DNA of 64,000 nucleotides from NCBI GenBank assembly GCA_036924085.1, contig JAVGWX010000011.1, positions 36,093,210 to 36,157,209 of the forward strand, given 5' to 3'. Positions 43,646 through 53,559 of the stretch are shown here, piece after piece. How positions within the stretch are numbered: position 1 is the first letter of the stretch; each line of letters begins with the position of its first letter. The stretch is from Ariolimax columbianus. Taxonomy: Eukaryota; Mollusca; Gastropoda; Stylommatophora; Arionidae. Both the position numbers and the translations under genes were made by a program. The notes under the pieces are model-generated. The model saw nothing but the letters and a program-made list of their open reading frames with translations, was not told the origin of the DNA and did no database searches.

Positions 43646-45030
43646 TGGTTTGTTTTTACTATTGCTTGTTACACTCGAGCACGCGAGCCATTCATACATA
43701 TTAGGTCTCCAGGCATAAACGTTTGTCAAGACCAGAACAGGGCTACAGTCATAGCAGATCTCCTAAACTATTATAAATGTCCAGAACAATGTTGCAGTCC
43801 AACCAGACAACCTAAACTCGTATTGAACCCAAAAAAGAGCCCAATTCCTAGCAGACCGCCTATACCCCTGCCAATCCCTGAAAAGGGATCAAGATGCAGC
43901 AGTAAATGAATTAACAGCATTCATTCACTCAGGTATCATGGTTTGCGAACCAAATCAGACCAAAACCATTTTCCTCCTACAAGTGGCAGCCCTGGAAACT
44001 TCCTGCATTAGTCACTACTGTAGTCTGGTCAAGGGATAGGGATCGCAGTAGGAAGACAAATCCTGGACTAAATAAAGCCGACTCAAATCGAATGTGTCGG
44101 GCCGAAATCACCTCAGATATCGCAGCCTCTCTGTAAACTACGAACACATCGTCACAAAGTCCTTCTCAGGACGAACACCGAAGAGGAAGGAGAAGGGGAA
44201 TGAATTACGCCGATCTCTTTCTTGTTATTATAACGGAAGAAGCCATCAATGATCAACGACTCCTACAATCCATGTTCTGGCCTGTCTTTGTAACATACAT
44301 ATTTGTCGCATACGTTTTGAGGCGCGGTTTGTGCATAATCGATTTATTCCTATTTCCAATCAATATTTGTACAAAAGATAATTCTACAGATCTCAACGAT
44401 GTTTGTTGGACATGTAAACAAAGAGTAGAAAAGGGTTTCTGATGTTGGACATGAGACGATGCCAGAGTCCGTATAAGCGGATTTGTAAATTGTGTCCGGC
44501 CTCTGGGGCTGATGCAGAATGTCATTCTATGTTTATTTTCTACTAGGAACGCTGGCGCATGATTGGCATAAGATAATATTTGTGATATTAGATTTACAAG
44601 AAGGTGTCAAGATGAAGATAAATAAGATTATCTACGTCAAAAACAGAACAGATGAGATGTAACATGACCTCGACTAACACGTTTTCGAATTACGAGTAAT
44701 CATAGTATAACGGTTTCTCGGTATACGAATTATAAGACCAATTATCATATACGAATTCATTTATATATAGACCTGTCTAGGACTGGTCATACAGTATTTA
44801 TCTGTAATAATACAATTGTATACGTACCTCTCTGAGGACATAAGAGGTCTAAACCCCTTTAGGGTAGAGGATTCTTCAACGTTTTGGAATTGTGAGCCAG
44901 GCCAATACGTAGACCGAAAGTTTGTTGAGTGTGTAGAACAAATATTTGACAAATGAAGAAAAGTAAAACAATTATTTTCTAGTTTGTTGGAAAAATGAGA
45001 AGTACAAATCCGCTTTGTATCAATTAATAC
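43646..45030. other. No recognisable gene
   Basis: Open frames up to 90 codons at 44.2-44.5 kb on both strands show no recognised motif. There is no repeat structure apart from short A+T-rich stretches. Confidence 0.5.
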
Positions 45031-45039
45031 GCAATGTGT

Positions 45040-45092
45040 GGGTTGGTTGGTTGGTTGGTTGGTTGGTTGGTTGGTTGGTTGGTTGGTTAGTA
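45040..45092. repeat. (GGTT)n microsatellite
   Basis: Twelve or so ggtt units in tandem. Confidence 0.97.
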
Positions 45093-45379
45093 GTTATTGA
45101 TCCAGCAGCTTGTGGGACCCTGTCATTTTGCCCAATGCGATATAGTGGTATATGCAACTGTTTGTGAGCTGTTGTTTAGTTCCATGCAGAGTGCTGCATT
45201 TGTCTGGCCTTGGAAAATAAGCTCTTTCCTAACACCGTCAAGCGCCGGACACTGAAAATAATGGTGCTCAACAGTGCAATAAGGATGTCTGCACAACCGG
45301 TACTCTGGAATATATTGTGGTGGTTTATGTTCAAGTGACTGTCAAATTGTATATGTTAAGTGGAAAGCCGGAAATGGGT

Positions 45380-45835
45380 GCGTTGATCTCACCTTTTAAC
45401 TTAACGTCTTTATACCAGTTTAGAAGACTATACAGAGTCTGTAAATAAACAGTTTTGGAGGTTGGTTTTTAACGATTCCATCTTAATAGACTCAAACACT
45501 AGAGCTAAGTTTACCTGCAGCCAGTTAGGCGCCATCTATAGCTGCTCTTAACCAACCATCTGGGGAAAGGTACACATTGCTTGGGCAGATTTTTCATTTG
45601 AATTTTGTCCGGCCGTTAAGCCTACTCTTTTCGATTTCTTACGGTCAAAGAATTTTTAACGCACTCGACATTGAACCCGGGAGTCCGATCTCACTACCCA
45701 GAGATCAGGGGGATTTTTACCAGAAGACCCAGGTGAAAAAAATCGCGGTCACCACCGTGATTCGAACACGCGTCTTCCGGCACCCGAGGCGGACATCTTA
45801 CATCAAGACCAATGAGTCCCCTTTTCATGAGATTG
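45380..45835 (-). mobile_element. SINE-B, the most complete copy (about 450 bp)
   Basis: On minus it starts near 45835 with a tRNA-like head: GGACTCATTGGTCTTGATGT (A-box region) and a B box GTGTTCGAATCACGG (plus 45767-45781). It continues through the shared body, with the ctacccagagatcag..gatttttacc segment and cgttaagcctactcttttcg. It ends with the ttaatagactcaaacactag and cttaacgtctttatacc tail. Other copies are at 12.06, 29.13, 29.59, 32.55 and 37.89 kb. It is a Pol III-type SINE with an unusually long body. Confidence 0.85.
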
Positions 45836-45889
45836 ATGCTCTCTTGAAGATTTGGAATGACAATTGGTTTGTAGACCTCTTTCTGTAGT

Positions 45890-46285
45890 ATTAGCCATGT
45901 GAGACAATTACAGCTGACCTGCAGTGACGTACAAAGACCGAGTTACAAATGAGGAAATACGAGAAAGAATTGCACCAGCAAAAACATCTTTTGAAGATCT
46001 CGTGGCAACTGTAAGAGGAAGGAAACTCGCGTGATAGGGGCACGTGTCGATATCAAACGGTCTTGTAGATACGATCCTGTGCGGAAAGGTGCAAGGCAGA
46101 CGACAAAGAGGTCGTCCCAAAAAGAGGTAAGAGGACACCATAAAAGAATGAATTAATTTCCGACCAGAGTAGGCACAGGCAGCGACCGCTGACATTGAGG
46201 GATGGCGTGGTGTTGTGGGAATGTCTTCATGTGTGTCCTAACGACCTCATCGGTTTCGGGATGACGAAACCTGACCTGAACTGAG
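45890..46285 (+). mobile_element. LINE 3' end, same family as 35.3-37.8 kb
   Basis: Carries aaagaccgagttacaaatga then ggaaatacgagaaagaattg, the RGRKLA and SNGLVDTILCGKVQ-like C-terminus, and the tcttcatgtgtgtcctaacg end with a cctgacctgaactga tail. It is frameshifted and 5'-truncated. Confidence 0.82.
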
Positions 46286-46329
46286 TATTACTCATCGCAC
46301 ATCTGTTCAGGAAGCTTCTTTGTCCGCAG

Positions 46330-47215
46330 TCGGCAGTAGTTGTTTCGTCTTTCTTCTTCGTCGTTCGCTGTCAGACGTCAACCTGTATTTTTTCGAAAAA
46401 AACAGCGGTCATCCTGAGGCTGTCGACACTGCCATAGAGCTTGTCTAGTGTTGCCACTGGTGATGGCCACATCTGGTTTCTCTGATCCTCGTATGTCGGG
46501 CAGTTTTGCAGCACATGTTCAGCGGTCATTTTCCCGGTGCCAAACGAGCATTCGTCAGTGCCACCTATCTTCAATTTGTTGAATAGGTGGTACCTCAGTC
46601 TATTGTGGCCAGTGCGAAGTCTGAAGACCACGACCTGCTTTCTTCTGTTCAACTGGTAATAGGCATCGTTTTTTGTGTAGCCAGTATTTTCTATTTCCCA
46701 TTTGGTCATGTATCTAGCTCTAATAAGCCTTTTTGACTCTTCGTAGATCACACTAGTATCTGGTTGTGGTAGTCTTGCACCTTCTTTTGCCAGTCTGTCT
46801 GCCTCCTCGTTGCCTTGGATGTTACAGTGGGATGGAACCGACTGTACCACTACTCTTTTTGGTTCGGACTGCTGGCATAGTTGACAGAGTACTGCTCTTA
46901 AATCATTTAGTTCAGTATTTTTCTGGCTTTTTAGTGCTGTGACTACGGCCAGGGCATCTGTAAGCAGGACTATATGGCTTTCATTCCTTTTACCTGTCAC
47001 CATTTCTTCTACTGCAGTCCTCAGTGCCTCTGTCTCCGCTCTGAAATTGCTCAGAAGTTGTTTGATTGTCTGTAGGGAAGTTTGTGACCCTCTCTCAGCC
47101 AATATGTCTGCCTTGTCGTTGCCAATTGTATTAGAGTGTCCAAAGATACACTTTACACCTATTCTGTTTTTGTGGAATGTAATAAGCTTCTCAATGTGTG
47201 GACATACATTTATGA
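46330..47215 (-). mobile_element. LINE 3' end with a chimeric RNase H region
   Basis: The minus strand is open from about 47215 to 46371. Its upstream part (CPHIEKLITFHKNRIGVKCI then FGHSNTIGNDKADILAERGS) is the end of one RNase H domain. It then joins at about 47048 to the middle of a second RNase H of the 14.9-kb LINE family (SNFRAETEALRTAVEEM). The end is CAGCGAACGACGAAGAAGAA, a diverged form of the GCGTACGAAGAAG terminus. Confidence 0.85.
46371..47102 (-). pseudogene. RNase H/CCHC polyprotein end (243-codon frame)
   Basis: Second RNase H: Glu in FRAETEAL, Asp in LLTDALAVVTAL and the unbroken last block VPSHCNIQGNEEADRLAKEG. It lacks the first Asp (YTDGS), having been joined to another RNase H just before SNFRAE. 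After it come YQLNRRKQVVVFRLRTGHN and the Cys/His motif as ECSFGTGKMTAEHVLQNC (second Cys replaced by Phe). It is the least damaged ORF of this family in the window, but it cannot be a complete enzyme. Confidence 0.87.
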
Positions 47216-47339
47216 ATTGGTGTGTTGATGTTAATCAATGTATTTTTCTACGCAACAAACATTAATTTCCTCCGAGATTTGTACATTTCTTTTCTTCTGC
47301 AAAACAACTTGTCACATATGTAGAAGCATTTCAGCTAAT

Positions 47340-47528
47340 CTTTGTGTGTTTTTACTATGTGTATAAGAAGTGTTTTTACTATGTGTGTAAAAGTGTTTTT
47401 ATTATATGTGTAAGAAGTGTTGTTACTATGTGTGTAAGAAGTGATTTTACTATGTGTGCAAGAAGTGTTTTTACTATGTGTATAAGAAGTGTTTTTTACT
47501 ATGTGTGTAGGAAGTGTTTTTACGTCTT
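47340..47528. repeat. 24-bp minisatellite
   Basis: About eight units of tgtttttactatgtgtgtaa then gaag (24 bp). It abuts a LINE fragment on its right. Confidence 0.94.
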
Positions 47529-47529
47529 T

Positions 47530-48330
47530 TAGATTGCCACGTCGAAAAGTTGAATTCATATATCTACTTGGGCCAGCAGATCACAAACTCCCATTTAAAA
47601 AATCTGGAGATCTCAGGAAGGACAACAGCAGGCTGGCTCAACTTCAACTGTATTAACCCATACTGCAACAGATGCGAAACGTCAACGCTAGGGCTCACAC
47701 ATTCAACAGTCTGGTTATTTCAGCTATAGTAATAGTAAATGTCTGCGAGATGTGGAACCAACGGAAAGCTGATGTAGATAGACTACGCGTTGCCCAATGA
47801 GCGATGGAGCGAAGAACATTGAAGATCTCCATTCGACACTAAATTCGCAACGCTGAGATCAGATGTTGAACTTTCTTCTCTGACATCATAGATGTCGCGA
47901 TGTTAAGACAATACAGATGGGCCGGCCATGTGGGGAGCATGTCAGATATCAGATGGGCCGGTCATGTGGGGAGCATGTCGGATATCAGATGGGCCGGTCA
48001 TGTGGGGAGCATGTCGGATATCAGATGGGCCGGCCATGTGGAGAGCATGTCGGATATCAGATGAGCCGGTCATGTGGGGAGCATTTCGGATATCAGATGG
48101 GCCGGCCATGTGGAGAGCATGTCGGATATCAGATGAGCCGGCCATGTGGAGAGCATGTCGGATATCAGATGGGCCGGTCATGTGGGGAGCATTTCGGATA
48201 TCAGATGGACACGTAGAGGGGCGTCCTGGTGGCCCTACAATTTCAGGTGTCATCGCAGATGAGGTAGAGATGGAAAGATGGCCTGGTGATGACCTGAAAG
48301 AGGCCTAGACTCATCATGGTACACACATGC
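47530..48330 (+). mobile_element. LINE C-terminal fragment containing an amplified motif
   Basis: The plus strand reads VEKLNSYIYLGQQI (post-RT block), MWNQRKADVDRLRVAQ and FFSDIIDVAMLRQY, then RWAGHVGSMSDI, the post-RT W-x-GH-V motif, repeated in tandem. It then leaves the array with RRGALVALQFQ-like text. Stops and shifts are present before and after the array. Confidence 0.82.
47917..48212 (+). repeat. 36-bp minisatellite of a LINE coding motif
   Basis: Eight tandem copies of atcagatgggccggtcatgt then ggggagcatgtcggat. In one frame each copy encodes RWAGHVGSMSDI, a recognisable piece of the surrounding LINE's C-terminus. Variants (ggccatgtggaga, gagccgg, gcatttcgg) are arranged in a repeating pattern. 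Confidence 0.96.
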
Positions 48331-48477
48331 AGAAGATCGAAATGAGTTTACTCAACATTTGGCTACCTGGCATCAAAAACACGTGTCTGATTTGAATACC
48401 AGGATTTTGATTTGTATAGTGCTTTAAGGGGATTGAATACCAGGATTTTGATTTGTATAGTACTTTAAGGGGATCAG

Positions 48478-48752
48478 GCAAAGGCCGCCGTTCATCATAG
48501 ACGATGATGGCATCATTTATTTTGCTAGCGATATTTTTTGTAAGGATTAGCTGCGCTACTTTTTATCCTCACTCTCTCGTCTCGAGCCGTCGGACCCCAG
48601 TGGCAAGTCAAGGGCAAGACGACTAGGGGGCGACTACGAGATGCAAGAGACTCCGCATCAAGCACCCGTGAAAAAGATGACGGTGTCCGGAAACGAACTC
48701 ACACCACCTGATCACGAGGCCAACGGCTTAACCACTTCGCCACGGAATCCTC
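48478..48752 (-). mobile_element. SINE-A copy with near-perfect 12-bp TSD
   Basis: Flanked by taaggggatcag (48466-48477) and taagggtatcag (48753-48764), one mismatch. It has the same head and body as the 12.57-kb copy, with a diverged head (GGATTCCGTGGCGAAGTGGT). Just left of it is a 41-bp tandem duplication of host sequence (gattgaataccaggattttg twice). Confidence 0.88.
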
Positions 48753-48769
48753 TAAGGGTATCAGCGTAG

Positions 48770-49555
48770 TAGCAAAGAAGAGGGTGCTGTGAGGTTGAAG
48801 TGTGGGAAACTTCATGACATCATGTTTTTCTTGTCAGTATGGATAATCAACTCTTGTCCTCGCTTCTTTGACCCCCTTATATTTACACATGATCCAGTGT
48901 CCATTTACTTCTAAGTGCATTAGAGCGTTGTGCGAATGGTTTACGTGCCCGACATTGTTTTCCGTGATAGACAAGCGCCCGAGTAATGACACTCAGATCT
49001 AGTCAGCTTTCCATAAAAGTGCAACAGCCTCGCTTCTCAGATACTTATCGACCAGAACAATTTCTTGACTACATTACCCTACAGCGACATATCTCCCTTT
49101 CATCTCAATTATCTTGTTCACACAATATGAACATAGAGAACACTAAAAATGGATTTAGTATAGCAAAACACAAGGTAATTCATTTATTTCATTTCTAGTC
49201 ATTTACAACATTAAAGGCTAAGGAGATTCCCATGATGCCGTCGAAGATGAGGGTAGCTCTTCATTGACTAAGCCGCAGCGTATGTTAGCTGGGGTTGTCA
49301 GTTCCCAACTCATACGTCAGGTACCCATTTACAGCTGTGTCAACTGGAGAAGCAGTCGTACCTGAAACGAGCCACGCCCAGATTGTTTCTATCAGTTCGT
49401 GATTTCGGACCCTGGCACTCTGTAATCCTAGTCTTAGCAAGCCAGTTAACTGTCGACTAAGCTTCACGATCCACGAAGTTATTACTGATCTATATATTAT
49501 GTATATTTCTATATCGAGATGTCTTAGCAGCTAGCTTGTGGAATCTTGGAAACTA
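48770..49555. other. No recognisable gene
   Basis: A 70-codon frame (48986-49198) overlaps sequence resembling 55.42-55.5 kb (atgac.ttcagatcgagtca), suggesting a dispersed repeat. At about 49270-49345 there is text like the ggtacccatttacagctgtg part of other repeats. Nothing coding is supported. Confidence 0.5.
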
Positions 49556-49561
49556 GACTCA

Positions 49562-49952
49562 GTTCGTGTGTCTATCACTACCCTGTTCTATCACTACCCT
49601 CTTCTATCACTACCCTCTTCTATCACTACCCTGTTCTATCACTACCCTCTTCTATCACCACCCTCTTCTATCACCACCCTCTTCTATCACCACCCTCTTC
49701 TATCACCACCCTGTTCTATCACCACCCTCTTCTATCACCACGCTCTTCTATCACCACCCTCTTCTATCACCACCCTGTTCTATCACTACCCTCTTCTATC
49801 ACTACCCTCTTCTATCACTACCATCTTCTATCATTACCCTGTTCTATCACTACCCTCTTCTATCACTACCATCTTCTATCATTACCCTGTTCTATCACTG
49901 CCCTCTTCTATCACTACTCTCTTCTATCACTACCCTCTTCTATTACTACATA
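49562..49952. repeat. 15-bp minisatellite
   Basis: About 26 units of ttctatcactaccct with ttctatcaccaccct and ttctatcattaccct variants in blocks. Unit length of five codons keeps all plus frames open (135-204 codons), which is an artefact. It abuts the 3' end of a minus-strand LINE. Confidence 0.97.
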
Positions 49953-49965
49953 ACATCATCATCAT

Positions 49966-51185
49966 GTAGCATTGCGCCCATCACAGGCTGTCTGAAAGAA
50001 ACTCTTTCTCTTGCCAAAACTCCAGCCTCCGCTAGTCATACCCAGGCATTCCTGGATATCTTAGTGCCGCCGTCTTCTTGGTCTACCTCTGCCTCTTTTG
50101 CCTGGCACCATACCTTCCATCACTGTTCTTTCAAGACCGTTGTGTCTCTTGACCAAAGTATTTACATTTTCTGGCCATAATGGAATTGATAAACCAGTTC
50201 ACCTCTATGCTCAACTGCTGGCAAATGTCTATATTTGTCTTTTACTCCGTCCAGAGTATAATGAGGATCTTTCTGTAACATTTTGACTCGAGGAATCGAT
50301 ACTTTGTCTAGAAGTTTTGGTAATCGTCCATGATTCGCAGCCATGAGCGACCACAGGAAAAACACAGGCTCTCAAGACTTTTACTTTTATTATTTTGTTG
50401 GTGCTCTGCCATAATTTCTTCAGGCTGTTCAGCCTCTGCTTTGCCATGGCTATTCTTCTGATTTCTTTCGAGCAGTCGCCATTCTTGTCAATTATGGAGC
50501 CCAGATATTCAAAATGCGTTACCTGATCTATTTCCTCACCACTCACAGTAAATTTTTGCTTTGTTTATGTTTATAAACAGGTTTTGATCTTTACTATGTC
50601 CAATAATGGCTGAAAGTAGCTGCTCTATCCCTTCTGCACGTCTCGATAGTATCACTGTGTCATCTGCGTATTGTAACTCTGGAATCTCGAGCCCGCTAAT
50701 CGTAAATGTATTAAAACTTTCAATGTTCTCGTCTTCTCTAACATTTCTCTTCATACATTCCGCATATATTTTATAAAGATAAGGTGAGAGGATACATCCC
50801 TCTCGGACTCCCTTTTGTACTGCAAACCAATCTGATGTTTACCCAGATACTCGGAAGCGGCTCGTTGATCTTGATATAATGTTTCGATGAGATGTTTAAT
50901 ATGCACAGGAAACCCCATTTTCTTCATGATGTTCCACAGATTTTGATGTTTTACTGTATCGAAGGCCTTGGTGAAATCAATGAAACATGTGTACAGGTCT
51001 GCATTAAACTCTACATTTTTCGTAGATTGGAAATAGTATGGAATACATTTTCATATGTATTCCTCATTTTGAATATGTGGTCTTTGGTCCCTCTGTCTTT
51101 TCCAAAACTGCCTGGACTACGTGAATTTCAGATTCAAATCCTTTCTCTATCCTTCTTAAAAGGATCCACAAAAGTATCTTGCTAG
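49966..51185 (-). mobile_element. LINE 3' half (RT and C-terminus), minus strand
   Basis: Minus-strand order: an upstream part with AFDTVKHQNLWNIMKK-like text (about 50.95 kb), GVRLGCILSPYL-like text (50.79 kb), the catalytic block LEIPELQYADDTVILSRRAE (50.67 kb), HSKDQNLFININKAKI (50.58 kb), EIDQVTHFEYLGSIIDKNGD (50.5 kb), CSKEIRRIAMAKQRL, and VAHGCESWTITK (50.33 kb), then the C-terminus and a 3' segment shared with 20.63-20.88 kb. It is frameshifted in several places. Confidence 0.88.
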
Positions 51186-51479
51186 CGTGACTGATTAGCG
51201 CGATAGTTTGGTAGACTAACTAACAATATGCATCTAAATTTTAATGAATTATCTAACTTTCCTGTGGCTTGTGGTCTTGTAGTGTAGTTCGTCATCTGAC
51301 GATAAGGCTGGTGTCTGACAGTCTGCAGCTGGTCTCTGACAATCTGCAGCTTTGATAATCTCTGGACCTAGCTGTGAAACAAAAGATTTCTCACCCGGGA
51401 TTTGTAAGTTTAGTCCGCGAGGAGTCTTACTGTACACCTCACTTTCGATCAGGAGGATATCTTCTTCTTCTTCTTCGTA

Positions 51480-52012
51480 CGCTGTTTACAGCGATATTTA
51501 CGTTGCACTGCTTTATTTTGTTATGCCTGTGGCTCAGTGCATCCGATTTCAACAGGCGTTTCTGTAGGGTTGCCCTCCTTAGCCTTTGGCTGTCCCCAGC
51601 CTAACTGCAAGGCAGCAGTTGTTTTTGGTCAGAGTTGTCTCTCTTAGGAAGTTGTCTTGCAGGACTATCGAGTCTTCCCTACTCGTGTCTATAGGGTTTG
51701 GCAATGATATGGTGGACTATGTACTAGTTTGTACTATCCTGGAAGAGAGGCAACCCAGTGTGACTGTGTCTCAGGATCGTCACGTCCTGCCAGAAACGTA
51801 GCATATGCATGTGAGTGAGGTATCTCTTTGCTCCCTTTATTTTCTCGGCTCATCTGCAGTGATGGTACGCCTAGCATTCCCCGCCACCCGGGAGGTTGTC
51901 ACAATAGGGCAGGAGGTGCAATGTCCGCTGGACTGCATCTCTTCTGCGTCCATTGGGATGACTGATAGCAGACATAGGCAAAGAGCGAGGCAGGAGTGCA
52001 TTTAACCAGGTG
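51480..52012 (-). repeat. Non-rRNA tail module shared by both retroposons
   Basis: Reverse-complement match of 24.42-24.95 kb: tgctatcagtcatcccaatg, gacgcagaagagatgca, attgtgacaacctcccagg-like text, gtacgccta-type text, ttctggcaggacgt, gagtgggga/gtagggaagactcgat, ttgcaaggcagc-type text, ctggggacagccaaaggcta, aaacgc and gtgcaacgt. No open frame is shared between the copies, so it appears non-coding. It carries the 3' end presumably recognised by a LINE RT. Confidence 0.88.
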
Positions 52013-52014
52013 CA

Positions 52015-52740
52015 TTTCTGCGGCTCGACCGGGCCGGGCTGAGACGCAAGCCCCAGCCATGTCGTAGCCTCCCATCACAGCGGTGCTGAGATTTAGGGCT
52101 GGATTCTGGCTTAGAGGCGTTCGGCCGTAGTCCCTCAGATGGTAGCTTCGCACCATTGGCTTATCAGCCAAGAACGTGGACCAAATGTCAGCGACCTGTG
52201 ATTCCTCTCTAAAGAGTGCATTTGACCAGGGGACAAGCCTGGTCATGGCACGGAGATGTTGTTCGCCTGGTGTGCGGACAAATCTCATTGTCAAGGGATG
52301 CGTCTCAGCAGTTCGCAGTGCGATAGCTGATCTACTGCATAAGACACCCCGACCGAGAACTAAGTCTTTTACTAGTGTTTTCATACCTCATCGCCGAATG
52401 GGGTGAGTATCGCGCAGCTTCACGCCCGTTTTGATCGGCGGACGGCAGAGATCTCTTTCTGCGGTTCGACCAGGTCGGGCTAAGACGCGAACCCCAGGTC
52501 CTAACCATATCGTAGCCTCCCATCACCGTGGTGCGGAGATTTAGGGCGGGATTCCGGCTTAGAGTCGTTCGCCGTAATCCCTCACATGGTAGCCTCGCGC
52601 CATTGACTTATGGGCCTAGTACGTGGACAAATGTCTGCGACTCTTCTCGAATTGAGCAGGATAACCGTAGCAACGCTCTGTCATTTGTAGGATAAGACTG
52701 ACCTGTCTTCCGAAGGTCTAATACCAGCACCCGTTCACTA
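52015..52740 (-). pseudogene. 28S rRNA 3'-region pseudogene segments (two copies)
   Basis: On minus: first ctacggttatcctgctcaat, gcgaggctaccatgtgaggg, aagccggaatcccgcc and gatcaaaacgggcgtgaagc, then the tcggtcggggtgtc stretch to about 52.21 kb. After the breakpoint come gagaggaatcacaggt, taccatctgagggactacgg, gcctctaagccag and cccggtcgagccgcagaaat to 52.02 kb. The duplicated 3' end is unique to this copy of the retroposon. Confidence 0.88.
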
Positions 52741-52954
52741 TTAGACCCAAAGAATCAATAGAGGGCTTTTTTATATGTCAGTCATGACCAGGTATCTGAA
52801 ACCTGCGGTTTATGCGGGGTTAAACACGATTTACGTAGCGTTCTTTCATTAGAAGGTTAAAGAGCTGACCTGTCTTCCGTGAGTCTAATACCAGCACACG
52901 TTCACTATTAGACTCAACGAAAGTGCTCTCGATTTGTCAGTCGTTCTACAGTAT

Positions 52955-52984
52955 TGTCGTGTTGAGTAAAAATTAAGCCACAGA

Positions 52985-53022
<38 letters not shown>

Positions 53023-53371
53023 CGAACACTGGATGCGAGACAGTCAAGCTACCGAGAGGATAGCCCCAGATTTCGAGGGTCTAATTCCAGCACCCGTTCC
53101 ATATTAGACCCAACGAAATTGCTCTCGGCATGTCAATCATTTCAGTGTTTGGCCGTGTTGAGTCAAATTAAGCCGCAGACTCCACTCCTGGTGGTGCCCT
53201 TCTGCCAATTCCTTTAACGAACACTGGATGCGAGACAGTCAAGCTACCGAGAGGATAGCCCCAGATTTCGAGGGTCTAATTCCAGCACCCGTTCCATATT
53301 AGACCCAACGAAATTGCTCTCGGCATGTCAATCATTTCAGTGTTTGGCCGTGTTGAGTCAAATTAAGCCGC

Positions 53372-53410
<39 letters not shown>
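52955..53410 (-). repeat. 195-bp tandem repeat joining 18S and 28S text
   Basis: The segment from aacgaacactggatgcgaga to caattccttt recurs with a 195-bp period (53021 and 53216); a third, diverged unit lies at 52.83-53.02 kb. Each unit holds an 18S part (ccactcctggtggtgccctt, ttgagtcaaattaagccgca) and a 28S-like part (gtctaattccagcacccgtt, tattagaccc). A further stretch (gagacagtcaagctaccgag) is unassigned. Confidence 0.92.
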
Positions 53411-53420
<10 letters not shown>

Positions 53421-53543
53421 TTTGCAACCATACTTCCCCCGGAACCCAAACACTTTGGTTTTCCGGAAGCTGCCCGCAGAGTCATCGAAGCAACTCCTGC
53501 GGATCGCTAGTCGGCATCGTTTATGGTCAGAACTACGACGGTA
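53340..53543 (-). pseudogene. 18S rRNA central-region pseudogene segment
   Basis: Read on plus it is the complement of small-subunit rRNA: tggtggtgcccttccgtcaa, ttcctttaagtttcagcttt, gcaaccatacttcccccgga, cgctagtcggcatcgtttat and ggtcagaactacgacggtat. The match stops at 53543, exactly at the TSD. The sequence is close to the conserved eukaryotic text, so this part looks younger or less altered than the 28S parts. Confidence 0.93.
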
Positions 53544-53559
53544 TCGATCAGGAGGATAT

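Larger units (their letters stand above)
51461..53543 (-). mobile_element. 18S/28S-derived composite retroposon, copy 2 (2.08 kb)
   Basis: Flanked by perfect 16-bp duplicates of tcgatcaggaggatat (51445-51460, 53544-53559). Minus-strand order: an 18S fragment of about 200 nt; a 195-bp tandem repeat, each unit joining 18S text to 28S text; a further 18S/28S alternation; 28S through its 3' region (about 52.74-52.21 kb); a jump back to a second, shorter 28S 3' region (52.20-52.02 kb); the same non-rRNA tail as copy 1; then GCGTACGAAGAAGAAG. It is one insertion event by the TSD. No functional rRNA can come from it. Confidence 0.92.

Noticed and set aside
45908..46195. 95-codon minus-strand frame as a gene
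   Set aside because: It is antisense to a plus-strand LINE C-terminus that explains the sequence.
48986..49198. Small gene of 70 codons
   Set aside because: No recognised motif, and part of the sequence recurs near 55.4 kb, so it is more likely repeat-derived.
51899..52384. 161-codon minus-strand frame as a protein gene
   Set aside because: It translates 28S rRNA-like sequence and the retroposon tail, so no protein is expected.
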